From Hypomesus transpacificus (Eukaryota > Chordata > Actinopteri > Osmeriformes > Osmeridae), in assembly GCF_021917145.1 (NCBI RefSeq), contig NC_061076.1, forward strand, positions 518,501 to 582,500: a DNA stretch of 64,000 nucleotides. The letters are read 5' to 3'. This document shows, piece after piece, positions 54,201 to 64,000 of the stretch; the first letter of the stretch is position 1; each line of letters opens with the position of its first letter. The notes below the pieces were generated by a model, which was not told the origin of the DNA, did not search any database, and saw nothing but the letters and a program-made list of their open reading frames with translations. The position numbers and the translations under genes were made by a program.

Positions 54201-54981
54201 CAGCAAGCACAAACTGTACCATAGAGTGAGTTGGGTGCCATTCATTTACACTCTACTCATTACATAGACTCAACATACTTGTTACAACATGCAAACTGAT
54301 AACAATGTCTGCAAGACAAATTGCTTTGACAAATCTCAAAACACCTTTGACTGACACACTTTTTTCTTCCCAGAAGCTTTTCCGGACCTCCATGCTGTTC
54401 CACTTCATCAACGTTCTTCTGCAAGTCCTTCTCCACAGAAGCCACGACCTGCTGCAGGAGGAGGTGGCTCTGGCCGTCTACAACATGGCCTCTGTGGACT
54501 TTGAGGTTTTCTACTCCGTCTTCATGCCAGAGTTTCTGAATGGATGCCAGGGAGTGGATGCAAACCAACGAGCTGTGCTTGGACGCAATTTTAAACTTGA
54601 GAAGGTAAGAAGAGGTTAAACCTACTACATGAAGAGGTTAGACCTGCTACAGGAAGATAGGTTATACCTACTGCATGAAGAGGGGTTAGACTTTACTGAA
54701 CAGTTTTCCATAAGGTGTTTAATAAGAATGTAAGTTGGAGTCATATTGAAAGAAATAATCACTCTATACAGAATGAAAGCCTTGGAAACGACCAATGAAA
54801 TGTGGGTATGAATATTGAATTATTAGTTTTTTGTCTGCAGGGTTTGATTTTGATATCTCTCTCTGCATTTTTTCTCTAGGACTTACCCTCCTTCACTCAG
54901 AGTGTGCACAGACTGATTAACGACTTGCGCTATTATAGATTATGTAATAGCAGCCTGCCTACAGGTACCGTCAAGCTATAG
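39277..54981 (+). CDS. xpo6: Exportin-6, complete
   Basis: An importin-beta-type RanGTP-dependent exporter of actin-profilin complexes from the nucleus. Coding exons: 39277-39279, 39762-39852, 40349-40461, 42047-42244, 42439-42598, 43071-43148, 43441-43972, 44866-44992, 45591-45700, 45829-45937, 46071-46163, 48021-48090, 48213-48372, 48659-48751, 49012-49156, 49982-50128, 51088-51274, 51377-51532, 51912-52026, 53192-53363, 53602-53763, 54127-54225, 54374-54604, 54880-54981 (TAG). The phases all agree and sum to 3453 nt, 1150 residues (human about 1125). The N-terminal importin-beta-like region (SLRALESLMTEFFHSCTTNE, then NFAQQTGAW) is followed by HEAT-type repeats. The C-terminus is RYYRLCNSSLPTGTVKL, as in other vertebrates. 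Exon 7 holds a longer Ser/Ala/Pro-rich linker (around KPAPSIYSSSSSSNG) than mammals. A poly(A) signal is at 55449-55454. Confidence 0.97.
41115..41400 (-). mobile_element. SINE/LINE-type tail repeat, minus orientation
   Basis: Starts with the reverse complement of the same tail (gcatttagtagatgctttta) and continues with sequence that is the inverse of 34430-34540, in xpo6 intron 3. Confidence 0.75.
45248..45288. repeat. AT microsatellite
   Basis: Impure (AT)n in xpo6 intron 8. Confidence 0.85.
45383..45435 (-). mobile_element. SINE tail fragment
   Basis: catttagcagacacttttatc, the reversed tail of the same repeat family, in xpo6 intron 8. Confidence 0.6.
46605..47130. mobile_element. Palindromic MITE with tandemly amplified left arm
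   Basis: The right end, reversed, reads agaccagtggttctcaagcc, a hAT-type terminus. The left side carries the same sequence (cagtggttctaaccctggtc plus ctccagtacccccactgtcctgcat) as about five tandem 57-bp units at 46620-46925. The two arms then fold back around a centre near 47010 (atgttttagatgtttccctg versus cagggaaacatctaaaacat). In xpo6 intron 11. Confidence 0.85.
49542..49636. repeat. Poly-G plus 11-bp tandem repeat
   Basis: G-run followed by about seven copies of gaggccaatct, in xpo6 intron 15. Confidence 0.93.
50290..50700. repeat. About 31-bp minisatellite
   Basis: About 13 units of agctaccagacacagtgtaa plus agtaacatctc, with variants, in xpo6 intron 16. Confidence 0.93.
52074..52693. 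mobile_element. hAT-like element with 13-bp TIR
   Basis: Left tatgggtgtaacg and right, reversed, taggggtgtaacg. Flanks attaccaa (52066-52073) and attgccga (52694-52701) match at 6 of 8, as a decayed 8-bp target duplication. No transposase. It starts 47 bp after the donor of xpo6 exon 19. Confidence 0.75.
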
Positions 54982-56269
54982 CACACTGTCACATGAGGCC
55001 CACTCCCACTGCCAATACTTCAGCTCCCTGGAACACTTTTGTCAACTTTTGGGAAAATATGAGTGCCAGTCTTCATGGTCTTGTTGAATGCCACTTGGAT
55101 AAGCTTCTGCTCCATTTCTACTGTAGGAGGGTTGAACATTTTTGATTTGTTTTTAGCAGTGCCCTCTTTTACTTGTCTGTTGCCAATGATGACAAGGCCA
55201 AATAATGAGATGACATAAGATGGCTGGCCTGGTCTAAACCCAAACCTTGAGAAAACTGAGCCAGGACTGTCCCAGTCTCTGGAACAAGGCCAGGCTGGAA
55301 CTCAGCACTTTCTAACTCAATTGTGAGTTTAAAAAATGTCTGCTTTATTGAACTTGCATTCTGTTTTTCATCTCCAAAGGAGACACACATTTTAAACTTA
55401 AAACTTTCATATCATTCCATTCTGAAACAGGAAAAACCATGCTTGATTAATAAAGTGCTTGTTTTGTATAAAATGGTAAGAATGATATTGTCATTTATTT
55501 CAGTGAACACTTTATTCATTAAAAAACACAATGGTTCTTTTTCAAATCCTTCCGACAATCAAACTTTCACAAAACTAGTAAAATAAGATAAGTTAGTCAT
55601 TTCTAAATTTGCACATTTGGTCAAAAGAGGTGAAAGTATTTGTTGGTTGATCTCAATCTGAATCTAATTGAATCTATTCAACCATTAACTGTTCTTTAGA
55701 CTAGATTTGATGAAAAAAAAAAAAAAAAGACCTGATCAGCTGCCATTTGATTTTACTGTTTGTGTTTTTGTTAGTGGAGTTTTTATAGTTGCTTTTTGAC
55801 CTACAAGAGAGTGCTCAAGGACATTATTTCAGGTTAGGTTATTTTGTTCTCGGGCTTTGACCTTTTTTATCAGGTACAAGATCCTCTTGTTAGTTTACAG
55901 AGTGTGTTGACTTTTCAATGGGGTGGACTTTCTGTCTTCAGTGTGTTATTCTACATATGCATGTTGATACCCTAACCCCAGTTGCAATATAAAAGTGAAC
56001 ATTTCCTCACTCATCCTCTACCAGTGTTTATTTTTGTAGTGCAGTTTCTTAAAATACTATAGCACCATTTGACATTAATTACAATAAAATAAACACGCAT
56101 AATGAATGTAAGGTAACTAACCTTTCAGTTTTTTTACGAATAAACTATTCTCAAGTGGTCTTGATTATCTACACCTGCTGGCATGTTTGGGGTTAAACAT
56201 GAAGTGACTCGTGGGGGACGTGACTCGTAAACCATTGAAGTTTTTGAGTGTTTCCATACGCTTTGAATC
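54982..56269. other. xpo6 3' UTR and nme4 upstream region
   Basis: The xpo6 3' UTR runs to about 55470 (AATAAA at 55449-55454). The rest is the presumed nme4 promoter; an A-run lies near 55715. No other gene. Confidence 0.7.
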
Positions 56270-59200
56270 ATGGTTCTTTTTTTTCGGGGTGCTTTGAAGA
56301 ATATTTTTCTAAATGGTAAACTGTCATGTACTGTAGCAAATCCGTCAAAATATGGTTTTGCACCGGAAAACACCTTTACGCTGTTAAGACAAAGGAGCGT
56401 TGCTGGACACAACACTTTATCAGGTAATGTAAATAAACTGTTTGCGAGAAAAGTAACGGCCATCAGGTAATGTTTCATAGCCTACTTTGTGAAACCATTC
56501 CTAGTTGTGATTATTAAATGTTAATTGGTTAACATATTTGGATAAGTCAAATTAGGGAATGTGGATCCTCCACCATTCAGGATTAAAAGCATTTTCAATC
56601 ACGTTTACCATTAATGTCCGTCTGTTTGGTTTGTTAAAATTCCAGAGGTGCGACGCATAGGCTACGGAAATACTTGTTGTGGTATTTTAATATTCGCTTT
56701 GTAACAGTAATATACAATTCCCTGAAAATATAATGGTCTACAGTGAGCACGTTTTAAAACTAATATGGGTATCACCATGGGACCATTGGGAGCGCATGAC
56801 AACGTTTTGCGTTGAGCGCATGAGCCTTCACGTGCTTCTGAAATTGCTCATTTATATTGAATTTACTATTTTGCAAACGATTCTGTAAAGATAACATTCT
56901 ATACGTTATTCATCAGTTTTTACAAAAACAAGTTTTGGTTTCCCAATCTGTTTTGTTGGCAATAACATCAAGATCATCATAGCATAACACAAATATTCAA
57001 AATATATATTGTCACAAAGTTCTTAAGCTGTATTCAATGAGTTAGGGTCCACTAATGAAGTCCAGACTTGAAAACAGCAAGGAATAGTTAGACTCTGTCC
57101 AGGGGCAGTTAGAGATGGCAGACTGTACAGGAGGGCAGTTAGAGATGAGAGACTACAGATGGGTGGAAGATCAGGATGAGAATGAACAGCTTCTACAGCA
57201 GCTTGGACTAACCCTAACCCCCTTGTCACCCCGTCCTTTGTTGGGACTATCTGTCTCCCCTGAACAAAGTTATCCAATAGAATACATATAAATGTTCAAC
57301 CTTTCTCAACAAAAATAACATTGACAGAAACATTAATTTAACTAATTGGAAGATGCCAAAAAAGGGGGAGGGCCTGGCCTGGTCTACATCCCTACTGCCC
57401 CAGCTATACTTTCCCAACTCGTTCTTGAAAATGTTGACTCACATAGGGTTAGGATTATTCATGTAGAAATGAAGATTTAGGACCACATTAGATTTAGGCT
57501 AGATCATTAGGAAATATTACTTCACATTAGATAAAAAATTAAATAATGGTGCATGTGAAAGGCCAGTAGATGATGCAAAACAATCGTCCTTGCAGGGATC
57601 CCAGGAGTGACAGAGAGGACCCTCATTGCAGTGAAACCAGACGGGGTGCAACGCCGTCTGGTGGGACATATCATGCATCGCTTTGAACAACGGGGCTTCA
57701 AACTAGTGGGCTTAAAGATGTTGCAGGTAAGAGAATGCCTGACGAATTTGAGGTACAATATATGTACACCTTGTCTTTAATATATAGCACATGTAATCCA
57801 ACCCTTTTAGTCAATCAGTCGCTACACTGAATGAATGCATTATGAAATGCCACTTTGTGCAGGTCCCAAACGATTTGCTCTCTCAGCACTATAAGGAGTT
57901 GAAAAGGAAACCTTTCTTCCCTGGTCTGCTGCAGTACATGACCTCTGGGCCTGTGGTTGTCATGGTGAGAGAATTTCATTCACATCGAATTTTAACTCCA
58001 CCCTTAATCTTTATGGCACAACTTTTTAAAATCTTCCAATTGGCTAAATTAACATTTCTGTCCATGTTATTTTTGTTGAGAAAGTTTGAACATTTATATA
58101 TATTCTATTGGATAACTTGGTCTGACCATTTACTTTCAGCCATGTACTATAGGCTACACCATACAACATAAGTATAACATTATCAGCCTGAGCCAAAATT
58201 CCGAAAATTCCATTTGTTGCTAGAATATTATGGGAAATAAGTCCTTCACTTGTAATTTATAGACTTCAATAACATAGACATATCCAATAAGGCAAGGCCG
58301 TAGCCATGGAATCAACATTGGGGGGGACGTTTTTTTTTATTTTTTATAATTTCGGACAGCGTGCGTGGTTGCCTGTCGTAGCGTAGCACATTTATATTTT
58401 TATATCAATATATTGGGGGGGACATTTTGACCAGATTTGAATATTGGGGGGGGATGTGTGTCCCCCAATATGCATTATGATTACGGCCTTGCAATAAGGT
58501 ACATGACAGTATTGTTCTGTTAACTAAGGTTGTAACAGTACATGTACCGAACTGTCACGGTTTGGTGCTGAGTCAGTCCCATGTGTTTCTACTTTATTGA
58601 TGGTTGGGGTAAAGGTTATGAGGTCGATAAGATTATCGACACGACACAATTTGTCCTCATCTGTCCATATTTTAGTGCTGGGAGCTTGAGAAATGCTCAC
58701 GGCAAGCTAACTAGATAGAGGAAATGGGTTAGGGTTAACCCTAACCCAAGCTAACTAGATAGAGGAAATGGCTCAAAATGTAAAACAAGGGGCTCAAAAG
58801 TCCCAAATGGAAAATATGAACTGTTTTCACGGTCTTGTAGGGCTGCGCGATATATCGAATATTAGCGATAATATCGCAATAAATATGTGGCTTGTGTGTT
58901 AAGATCACTGTCTGGCTCCTCTGTGTTCACACACACACACACACAGACACACACACCTTGCACGCGCACAGGCACTCTTCTGCTCTCTTTTTGTCCTGTC
59001 ACATAAGGACCTCTGCATGAATTGTTCCATGTGAGGTCCATTTTGTCACGTTACAAGTACCATGTTATGTGGCAACTGTTTAAATTTGCACTACACATTT
59101 TTTACTTTGTAACTATAGCTATTCTATCTAAATAGTTTTTGTTGTTTTCTATTGGGGGCAAAAGAAAATCATGTTTTTTTATCATTGAAATGAAAATGCA

Positions 59201-60355
59201 CACATAACAAGATATATATGTAGAATATTGTAAAAATGTTGACAATATTGAGATATACATTTGTTATATATATCGCCCAGTCCTACTGTTTTGTTGACAA
59301 CACTTTTTGAGCAGATTGACTTAAAGTTTAGGATCTGGCCTTGAAGTCTTGTGAAAAGAAACTTAGCATTTGGGATTTGTTGCATTTTCCTTTTGTACCA
59401 AACTGGTATTGAACTGTGACCCCAATATTGCAGTACGTTCTGAACCGCGACTTCTGTGTACCGTTACAACCCTATTAAAATCATATCCCTGTTTCAGTAA
59501 GATAATCTAGTTTACTAATCATTACAAATCTCCCTACTTAATTTTATTGGATGTCAGATTTTCATAGATATTTTTGAATGATCATATTGTTTGCTGTGTA
59601 GGTGTGGGAGGGACACAATGTTGTCCAGGCATCTCGGATCATGGTAGGCCACACCAACCCAGCTGAGGCCCAAGCAGGCACCATTAGAGGAGACTTCAGC
59701 ATTCATATAAGCAGGTGATTTTGGTATAGTCAATATTTGTATTGGTATTTTCTTTATCCTTCAATAACATTTGCATCTGTGACATCCCTTATTGTTTGGG
59801 TTTGCTCTTGGGGTAGAAGGATGCTTAACATGGGTTTAATGAGATTGTAGGAAGGTGTGAGCACAATAAGCCGAAATGGTCTTCCTAAAGAAAGAATATA
59901 CAAGTTCATTAAAATAGGGTGACCAGATGTCCTCTTTTACCCGGACATGTCATCTTTTCGAGACCTAAAAAATGCTCTCAAGCAGGTTAGGTGTGCAGCA
60001 CAAGTGACTGGTGATATAGGTGTCCCGGTAAAAAGTGAACCATTGCCATGACACTTAAAACCCAGGGTTAAATCTGAAGTTACCTCGCTAACCCCCAAAT
60101 CCTGCTTTGTTTTATATTATGTGCCAAAGGAATTGTGAATTCGGTTTTTAATGGCTGTAGAGCTACATTCACAATGGCACATGGCGATCTTAAATGGAAA
60201 TACCAACTAAACCCTAATTGTTTTGTTTCTCTAGAAATATTGTCCATGCCAGTGATTCAGTGGAGGGGGCTCAGAGAGAGATCCAGCTGTGGTTTCATGG
60301 AAGAGAACTTCTAGACTGGGACTGCTGTGACCATAGTATTACCTACCAGTTGTAA
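56270..60355 (+). CDS. nme4: Mitochondrial nucleoside diphosphate kinase (NME4/NDPK-D)
   Basis: Transfers the gamma-phosphate from NTPs to NDPs through a phosphohistidine; NME4 is the mitochondrial intermembrane-space member. Exons: 56270-56423, 57596-57726, 57863-57964, 59602-59714, 60235-60355 (TAA), GT-AG and in phase, 206 residues. Exon 1 encodes a basic, hydroxylated, nearly acid-free leader ([19 protein letters not shown] and onward to [14 protein letters not shown]), as expected for a mitochondrial presequence. The kinase domain follows: [66 protein letters not shown], and the active-site [20 protein letters not shown] with the catalytic His. The PDGVQR and GAQREI context and the presequence separate NME4 from cytosolic NME1-3. 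The C-terminus is [16 protein letters not shown]. Poly(A) signals lie at 60369-60374 and 60948-60953. Confidence 0.95.
58293..58491. mobile_element. 199-bp hAT-type MITE
   Basis: Ends caaggccgta and tacggccttg are perfect 10-bp inverted repeats, flanked by a perfect 8-bp duplication caataagg (58285-58292 and 58492-58499). In nme4 intron 3. Confidence 0.9.
58525..59474. mobile_element. hAT-like element, outer of a nested pair
   Basis: Left taaggttgtaacagtaca and right, reversed, tagggttgtaacggtaca form an 18-bp TIR with two mismatches. It resembles the 52074 element's ends (ggtgtaac/ggttgtaac). No clean target duplication found. Confidence 0.65.
58838..59285. mobile_element. hAT-like element nested inside the previous one
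   Basis: Left tagggctgcgcgatatat and right, reversed, taggactgggcgatatat, a common fish hAT end. Flanks cggtcttg and ctgttttg match at 6 of 8. Contains a CA repeat (58927-58953). Confidence 0.7.
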
Positions 60356-62718
60356 AATGGAAATAGTAAATAAATCTAAACCCTAACTATAAAAGCAGGA
60401 TGAGCGTTATAATCAAATCACCTCCTCTTCACCTCTTTTTGCGGATTACCATAACTTTTTGTTTTTGTTATATTGTATATTAAACACTTTTTACTAATAC
60501 TATTCTCAGAATTATTTGGCAATTGTACCCTAATACTGTATTTACCCTACTAATTGTCTTAATCTTTTGTATTTTTGGTTCAGAAATACAGCTGCTTTCT
60601 TATAAATGTTTCTGTGAAGATGATTCTCATCCACAACAACTAAGTAAATCATCTTAGTTATATGTTAAAGTTGGTAAGTAACAATTATCTCCTTTTATGA
60701 TTTTACTCAACTTAAATCTTTCTTAATAGATCATAGTTAATAATGGGGAACAATTGACAAGGAAAATATTTGAAAGGTTATCTGAAAGGTTACCTGGCCA
60801 AAAATATATTCTCAAAGCATTTGCGAAGATCCATTCACACTTCCCAAGAAGGAAAGGTCCAGAACATGGCTATTGTCATATATCGGTGCCTTTGTAATGA
60901 TGTGTTATGATTTGGGATACATGGTTTTATATCTGTTTCATAACTACAATAAAACATTTTTGAACTGGTTGATGAATGTGTACTTGTTCACGCTTCTTCG
61001 AACATATGAATAACAGTATCAAACAAAGTTCAGCTACTTTGCTTGCTCCGAGTTCCAAGACTGTCTTATTCCTTAAGGCAGAGCAGGTAAGAACCAAGCA
61101 GTTTTGGCTTGAGTTCAAAAAGGATTCAAACCAAAATGTCCCACAAACCTCCCTTCAAAGTCACTCTCCCAAAACACATGAATGTACTGCCTGACTACCG
61201 TCGGGATGTTGGTCGGTAGACAAGTAGCCTGTCCTATACAATACAGTAACACAGCTGCAACTTTTACATGTTTTACATGTTGACTTCTTAGAACCAACCA
61301 TTGAACCTGTCTCAAAAATAGTTTAAATACATTTATTGTAATTAGCTTTACCATATTCAATGGTATGTGTTTTGTATGTTCTTATAAGTATACCAAGCAA
61401 ATAGACAGTGCACCCAGTGGTTTGCACCCAGACACTTGATGACTTGCTGTCATTTATCAACTAAGCATTCCATACTATACCAGTGCCATTAACCTTAGAA
61501 TTAGATCCACATATTAATTCTCATTGGCACTTACAATTAGAAGAGGGGTTACCTATGCAAATTAGATTACATCTTTTATTTTTAATAAATTAGTGAGATA
61601 TATTGAATTAGGCTGTACGGTTGAAAAAGGATACTTTTTAAATTGTGTGATACCTTTGCAATTCACATTTGAAATCTGTGGAAGAATGTATTGTTTACAT
61701 CATCATGTCATTTAATAATGTTTACTTTTGTAACTGCTCACAGTGAATGCTTCCCGAATAAAGAAACTTGTACCCCAAGAAGTGCTAGATCAGTTTAGTT
61801 TAACAGACATAATTTGGATGCGCAAATATTGTAATATAAAAAATTAAAAAATATTCCATCCATACCACTTTAGATGTTAGCCACTCACATTTAATGTGGG
61901 AACTTGTCACAGTTAAAGAAAAATCACTTATTTCAAGGATCTAAATATAAAACTATATACAGTGACAAATGAATGAAGACAATGACATTTAACAAGACTT
62001 AAGTTTAACATTGGACAAACGAATTACAATGTTGAGAAATTATGGCTTGCACATCTGTTTAAAAAAAAAAAAAAAAAAAAAAATCCCCATTCTATGGCAT
62101 TGGTATGGTACTTTCAGAACTGGAATTCAAAATGCAAATGAACAAAAATTCCATTATATTTCAGAAATTACATGGGGAACCCTGAATTTTTTTTAAATTG
62201 TAATTCAACTGTAAATTAGCTGCCTAAAACCTCTACTACAAAATCCCTACAAGGTGATCTTAGATAATACATTCAAAATAATAAATATAATAAATTAACC
62301 ATATTTTTATAACTTAATGATGACAAATATAATTAAAAAAAATATGAAAGCAAATAGTGGGTGTAGTTTCTATTTACATATCCTTCCCCAGAAATCCCCA
62401 AGACTCCCCAATTACTACTTGTGCAATGTTTAAGTACCAAATTATGACTGTGAACCCCTCTATTTTGTGTTCATGACACTAACAATAACTGTTGAAATGA
62501 TGTGAGTACATGTTATTTTGGTATGACATATCATTATTCATTCATTAAGCAGGGAATATTAAACCAGCTGACGGTACTTGGGCATCATTATTAGCGCATT
62601 GTGCCAACATCCAAGGCTCCTATCCAAAGTTTGAAATCAAGAGAACTTCAAGTTAGGTGTTTTCCAGTCTATAAATAATCAAACTTATCATATGTGCAGT
62701 GATTCCAAATGTTACCTC
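60356..62718. other. Downstream of nme4, no gene seen
   Basis: The nme4 3' UTR ends near 60375 or 60970. The remainder is AT-rich with a poly-A run at 62060-62082. If 62786-63067 is a terminal exon, part of this could be its 3' UTR (reverse AATAAA near 61574). Confidence 0.6.
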
Positions 62719-62829
62719 CTAGTAGTGCATCTTCGTCCGTCTTTTAATATCCTTCTCCATTTCCCCAGGAATAAAGACTTCTCTTTCAGTCTTTGTAGAC
62801 AGTCTGTTGACCATGGCCCCTCTCATCAT
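62719..62829 (-). CDS. Small 36-residue open frame overlapping the terminal exon
   Basis: An ATG-initiated frame, shifted one base from the frame above, begins MMRGAMVNRLSTKTEREVFI and ends KRRTKMHY with TAG. It reads like protein (charged and helical after the first third) and starts inside the possible exon at 62786-63067. It might be the real C-terminus reached by another splice or a frameshift, or simply chance. Confidence 0.2.
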   Translation of the reverse strand: MMRGAMVNRLSTKTEREVFIPGEMEKDIKRRTKMHY

Positions 62830-63067
62830 GCATAATGTGCCTCCTCACGTGGATCCGTCTCACCCTTCTGTCCCCTCCTGCCATGCCGGCCCCCTTGTCC
62901 CCTCCTGCCACGCCGGCCCCGTCTTCCTCCAGCTGGCCAGCCCTGGGAGAGGAACCCGAGCCACCAGACTCCAAAAGACCCACTCCACCAGGACCAGAGC
63001 GTCCATTCTCATAGATAAGAATATTGAGAGTTTCTTCAAAAATACGTGCTTCTGGAAACTCCACCTA
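62786..63067 (-). CDS. Possible terminal coding exon, unrecognised protein
   Basis: On the minus strand an acceptor-like acctgatag at about 63068 opens a frame starting VEFPEARIFEETLNILIYEN. It runs through a Gly-rich stretch and ends IHVRRHIMHDERGHGQQTVYKD followed by TGA. The stretch is more GC-rich than its surroundings and uses varied codons, which suggests coding DNA. The Gly-rich middle contains two copies of a GCAGGAGGGGACA-type 21-bp unit, so it may also be repeat-driven. I do not recognise the family and saw no upstream exon before the window ends. Confidence 0.3.
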
Positions 63068-64000
63068 TCAGGTATGAAAAAGTATGATCAGCATTGGAAA
63101 GATTTTTTTAATTACAAGAATATTATACATATATTTAACAACAAAAAAGCCACCTTCCTTTCTAACCAGGAGCAAATTGCTAAACCCTCACAAATCCAGA
63201 TTCAAAGCTGGACACTCGCCAGAGATGTTTGAGACAGCAATGATTAAGGGAACCCTAACCCAGTGATGAAGGGTTAGGGCTAACCCTAACCCTTCACACA
63301 GCTGGTCTCCGACGTCTCATTCATCCCGATTCTGTACTTATACTTGAGTGACTTTAACCAATTCACATCAGCTACATTAACTAGTCATTGAAAGTAGTTA
63401 TCAACTCAGATTAAATGATGACATGGACAAGAATAATGTTACTATGACCATTTTCATTGACATAGCGCCCTATTTTTTTCAGACTACATAGAGGTTTACA
63501 GACTGCATAAATGACTCATGAGGCACAAGACAGTATGGCCCTGGGAGTTACAATTCTGTTAATTTGGGGTAAATATTATTCACTTTATGTCAATACAGAT
63601 TTTCTTCACCCTCAATAATACACACAAAATATATTTTTTCTAAATCTAAGATTACCTAATTTAGGACACTTTCTGAACAACAAATTAGCCTTTGCCTGGA
63701 TATCAGTAGCAGGTTAAACATAAGGATATCCATGTTTGACTACTCATCCTTTTCCAATTGTCTTCAGCCTATTGTCTGCACTTCTTTATAACCAGATGTC
63801 TATCTGAGGTTAGAATTTCTTTCCTGGGAGTTTTTCCTTGTCTTCTTTGAGGGGTTATGTTGGTTTAGGTGCAGTTCAATTGCCATGGGAAGCCCTCTGT
63901 GACATGGCAGGTATAAAGGGCTATAAACATATAATTTGATTTGATCTCATGTGTGCTAGCATTATTGGCATGCCATGTTGCCCATGTGCATATGTTTACT
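63068..64000. other. Right-edge sequence without a clear gene
   Basis: Includes a telomere-motif palindrome (63247-63298) and, at about 63800-63945, a dispersed repeat with gggagtttttccttgtcttc, aagccctctgtgacatggca and aagggctataaacat, a familiar fish retroelement 3' end. No exon supported. Confidence 0.55.
63247..63298. repeat. Interstitial telomere-like palindrome
   Basis: ggaaccctaaccc ... gggttagggctaaccctaaccc: telomeric hexamers in both orientations. A similar one lies at 58726-58746. Confidence 0.8.

Noticed and set aside
56424..56470. Longer nme4 exon 1 using the second caggtaatg donor (exon end at 56466)
   Set aside because: It would leave two bases over and break the frame into the kinase domain; the first donor (56423) gives the right phase.
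62786..62788. Selenocysteine read-through of TGA at the end of the 62786-63067 frame
   Set aside because: The frame stops again after 13 residues with no recognisable selenoprotein motif, and no SECIS structure could be recognised by eye.

Overview
This is vertebrate genomic DNA, almost certainly from a ray-finned (teleost) fish. The genes are split into many small exons with GT-AG junctions. Introns are full of simple repeats, minisatellites, hAT-like inverted-repeat elements and tRNA-derived SINEs whose 3' tail is the type common in fish. Most open frames longer than 60 codons are repeat translations; the real genes were found by joining exons in phase.

Five genes are identified. (1) Minus strand, 229-14959: slc17a7 (vesicular glutamate transporter VGLUT1), 12 coding exons, with the 3' end beyond the left edge. 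(2) Minus strand, 17402-27166: slc6a16-like orphan neurotransmitter transporter (NTT5 group), 12 coding exons, with a one-base deletion inside exon 6. (3) Plus strand, 33764-36469: antkmt (FAM173A), the mitochondrial lysine methyltransferase, five exons. (4) Plus strand, 39277-54981: xpo6 (exportin-6), complete in 24 coding exons. (5) Plus strand, 56270-60355: nme4 (mitochondrial nucleoside diphosphate kinase), five exons with a presequence. Two further coding traces are uncertain: the 3' exons of an unrecognised plus-strand gene near 31.07-32.05 kb, and a possible terminal exon on the minus strand at 62.79-63.07 kb.

The left half carries neighbours of human 19q13.33 (SLC17A7, SLC6A16). The right half carries genes that sit on human 16p (ANTKMT, NME4, XPO6). 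The junction of the two lies between about 27.2 and 33.7 kb, where the unassigned gene and an AACCCT-bearing minisatellite lie. The genes do not form a pathway. The left pair are synaptic-vesicle or neuronal membrane transporters. antkmt and nme4 products act in mitochondria on ADP/ATP carrier methylation and nucleotide balance. Exportin-6 exports actin-profilin from the nucleus.

I see no operon, CRISPR array, phage or other prokaryote-type system. The most useful observations are the slc6a16 frameshift, start codons that occupy the last three bases of an exon (slc6a16, xpo6), a hAT-like element carrying four CACGTG boxes in slc17a7, a palindromic element with one amplified arm in xpo6, and nested hAT-like elements in nme4.
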